Under the pieces are notes generated by a model. It worked only from the letters and a program-made list of their open reading frames with translations. It searched no databases and was not told the DNA's origin. The position numbers were made by a program, and so were the translations under genes. Of a DNA stretch of 5,977 bases, positions 5,024 to 5,977 are shown in pieces; position 1 is the first letter of the stretch; each line of letters begins with the position of its first letter. Location of the stretch: positions 1 through 5,977 of the forward strand of contig AWNV01000109.1 of NCBI GenBank assembly GCA_000493965.1, written 5' to 3'. This DNA is from Candidatus Aminicenans sakinawicola JGI OTU-1 (GTDB lineage: Bacteria; Acidobacteriota; Aminicenantia; Aminicenantales; Aminicenantaceae).

Positions 5024-5548
5024 TTAATAATGCTTTAGCAGGTCTATCTCTATATTCCCATGCTTAATATTCTTTTCCTCCCAGGACTCCCAGTATGGAT
5101 ATGCGAACATAAGTTTTGCTGGCTCTATATTCTCTGGAATTTTAAAAAGCATAATTCCCGTCGCGCCCTCAACAATTTCGTATTCCTCGCCTGTCAAACC
5201 AGCTTTGAAATCTACTCCTTTGTATTGCACATTTAGCATCTCATATTCTTTCCCTTTTATATCGAATAAGAATAATTTGTCATCTTGTGAGGGCATTCCT
5301 AAGTGAATATTTCTAATATATGTTATAGTAATTTTGATAACGAAATAATCTTCCCCATTATCTGGAGATTTATATCGATATCCGGGCCTTCTGAGCTCGT
5401 TGGGATAAGAATCAGTCCTCTCCAGCGTATCTATCTTTATTCCAATACGTTCGTCATTCCATACTTTTTCTTCCTGTGCGAATGCAGTTATTGAAAGTGA
5501 TAAAATCATTCCTGCAATTATGATTGGACACCAAACTTTTTTATTCAT
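5024..5548 (-). CDS. Small exported protein, DUF4352-like fold suspected
   Basis: A 174-residue protein. The ATG at 5548-5546 is chosen because AAGGAGG (5563-5557) lies 8 bases upstream and a signal peptide follows at once: MNKKVW, core CPIIIAGMILSLSITAF, cleavage at AFA-QEE. A longer frame to 5596 would put untypical residues before this signal. The mature part has IGIKIDTLERT, then DYFVIKITITYIRN, DDKLFLFDIKGKEYEM, GATGIMLFKIPENIEPAKLM and AYPYW, and ends IDLLKHY. The order (conserved strand with F-V-I-K-I-T-I, then F-x-L-x-D-x-x-G-K-x-Y, then G-x-x-x-F-x-I-P) is that of DUF4352/telokin-like extracytoplasmic beta-sandwich proteins. The start is only 34 bases from the IS3-like terminus upstream, so transcription may come from the IS end. 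The function is unknown. Confidence 0.8.
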   Translation of the reverse strand: MNKKVWCPIIIAGMILSLSITAFAQEEKVWNDERIGIKIDTLERTDSYPNELRRPGYRYKSPDNGEDYFVIKITITYIRNIHLGMPSQDDKLFLFDIKGKEYEMLNVQYKGVDFKAGLTGEEYEIVEGATGIMLFKIPENIEPAKLMFAYPYWESWEEKNIKHGNIEIDLLKHY

Positions 5549-5582
5549 ATCTTTATCCTCCTTTCTTATGACATTGCAGCCT

Positions 5583-5617
5583 TGACCTGCCCCCAATCAT
5601 TGTGCCACTCCCAGAGT
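5583..5617 (+). repeat. IS3-like terminal sequence, copy 2
   Basis: Same 35 bp as 4782-4816 with one C/T difference. It overlaps the last codons and stop of the transposase remnant to its right, so it is the transposase-3' end of that element. Confidence 0.8.
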
Positions 5618-5836
5618 TAGAATTTTAGGTTCATAAGCCTCTGGAGCCGGTGGTCTGTAGCCCAGAGAACTGTGTGGCCGATAGCAATTATATTCTCATC
5701 GCCAACTCTCCAAGAGAACCCTAACCTCCAATAACGTATCAAAGATTTCACGATTTAGCAACTAATCTCTGAGCTTACCGTTGAAGGATTCAACATATCC
5801 ATTTTCCCAGGGACTTCCCGGTTCAATAAAGATAAG
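5597..5836 (-). pseudogene. IS3-family transposase (OrfB integrase) C-terminal remnant with two nonsense codons
   Basis: The minus strand reads ILIFIEPGSPWENGYVESFN, GKLRD, stop, LLNREIFDTLLEVRVLLESW, R, stop, EYNCYRPHSSLGYRPPAPEA then YEPKILTLGVAQ, ending TGA at 5599-5597. This is the end of the DDE integrase core of IS3-type OrfB proteins. The catalytic glutamate in VESF is still present. The family normally has RDELLN and WRREYN, so the TAG (5764-5762) replaces a Glu codon and the TGA (5698-5696) replaces an Arg codon. Similarity stops near 5836, so the rest of the transposase is gone. Inactive. Confidence 0.88.
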
Positions 5837-5977
5837 AATTTCCTTTTCAGCTGGGCCGGCTGGATGAGCATCTTTGTCCTCATTTTTCCCTTCAGCCATC
5901 GTGAGGAAATATAAATCACGATAAAAAAGATGTCAAGGACAATCGGAAGTCGCTCATGGTGGGCCGAAACGCCTCAG
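5837..5977. other. Unidentified edge sequence beyond the IS remnant
   Basis: Upstream of the transposase remnant the DNA no longer resembles an IS3 transposase. On the minus strand the frame fused to it opens with MAEGKNEDKDAHPAGPAEKE (ATG at 5899-5897) but has no ribosome site. Another minus frame from 5973 carries a hydrophobic stretch, LPIVLDIFFIVIYISS, that could be a membrane helix. On the plus strand an ATG at 5930 starts MSRTIGSRSWWAETPQ and runs off the window. None can be chosen. Confidence 0.3.

Noticed and set aside
1..5977. Integron integrase, tRNA, rRNA or riboswitch
   Set aside because: No tyrosine-recombinase motifs, cloverleaf or conserved RNA sequence were recognised on either strand by eye.

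Overview
This 6 kb window looks like an accessory region of a Gram-negative-type bacterium. Four genes encode predicted Sec-exported or periplasmic proteins. No gene identifies the host taxon. Both edges are made of broken mobile elements. Between them lies an AT-rich block of small genes, all on the minus strand, several with a near-perfect AAGGAGG ribosome binding site.

Left edge (1-1104) is a mosaic of three gene fragments. The first is the C-terminal part of an IS91-like transposase on the minus strand, running off the window. The second is the C-terminal part of a serine-recombinase-type protein on the plus strand. The third is a second, divergent IS91-like transposase C-terminus, in the same frame directly after the recombinase stop. 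Positions 1105-1404 hold no gene, only a possible terminator for the gene block that ends at 1405.

Central block (1405-2926, minus) contains, in transcription order, an ankyrin-repeat protein, a SnoaL-like ester cyclase remnant (5'-truncated and frameshifted), and a small exported protein. Successive reading frames overlap, so the three are probably one transcript.

Right block (3241-5548, minus) contains three separate genes for exported proteins: a carboxypeptidase-regulatory-like (Ig-fold) protein and two small beta-rich proteins. Between the first two is an 88-bp imperfect palindrome (4003-4090) with the architecture of an integron attC site. It is oriented so that the gene at 4167-4730 would be its cassette gene. 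No integrase is visible, so this may be a piece of a cassette array or an isolated attC. That attC and gene are also enclosed by a 23-bp inverted repeat (3973-3995 and 4911-4933). The two genes at 4167-4730 and 5024-5548 each start just downstream of a copy of the same 35-bp IS3-like terminal sequence. The right-hand copy is attached to a transposase remnant with two nonsense codons (5597-5836). The last 140 bases are not identified.

Overall this is a mobile-element graveyard and gene-capture region. The strongest candidates for something new are the attC-like site, the inverted-repeat-bounded unit around it, and the repeated linkage of IS ends to exported-protein genes.
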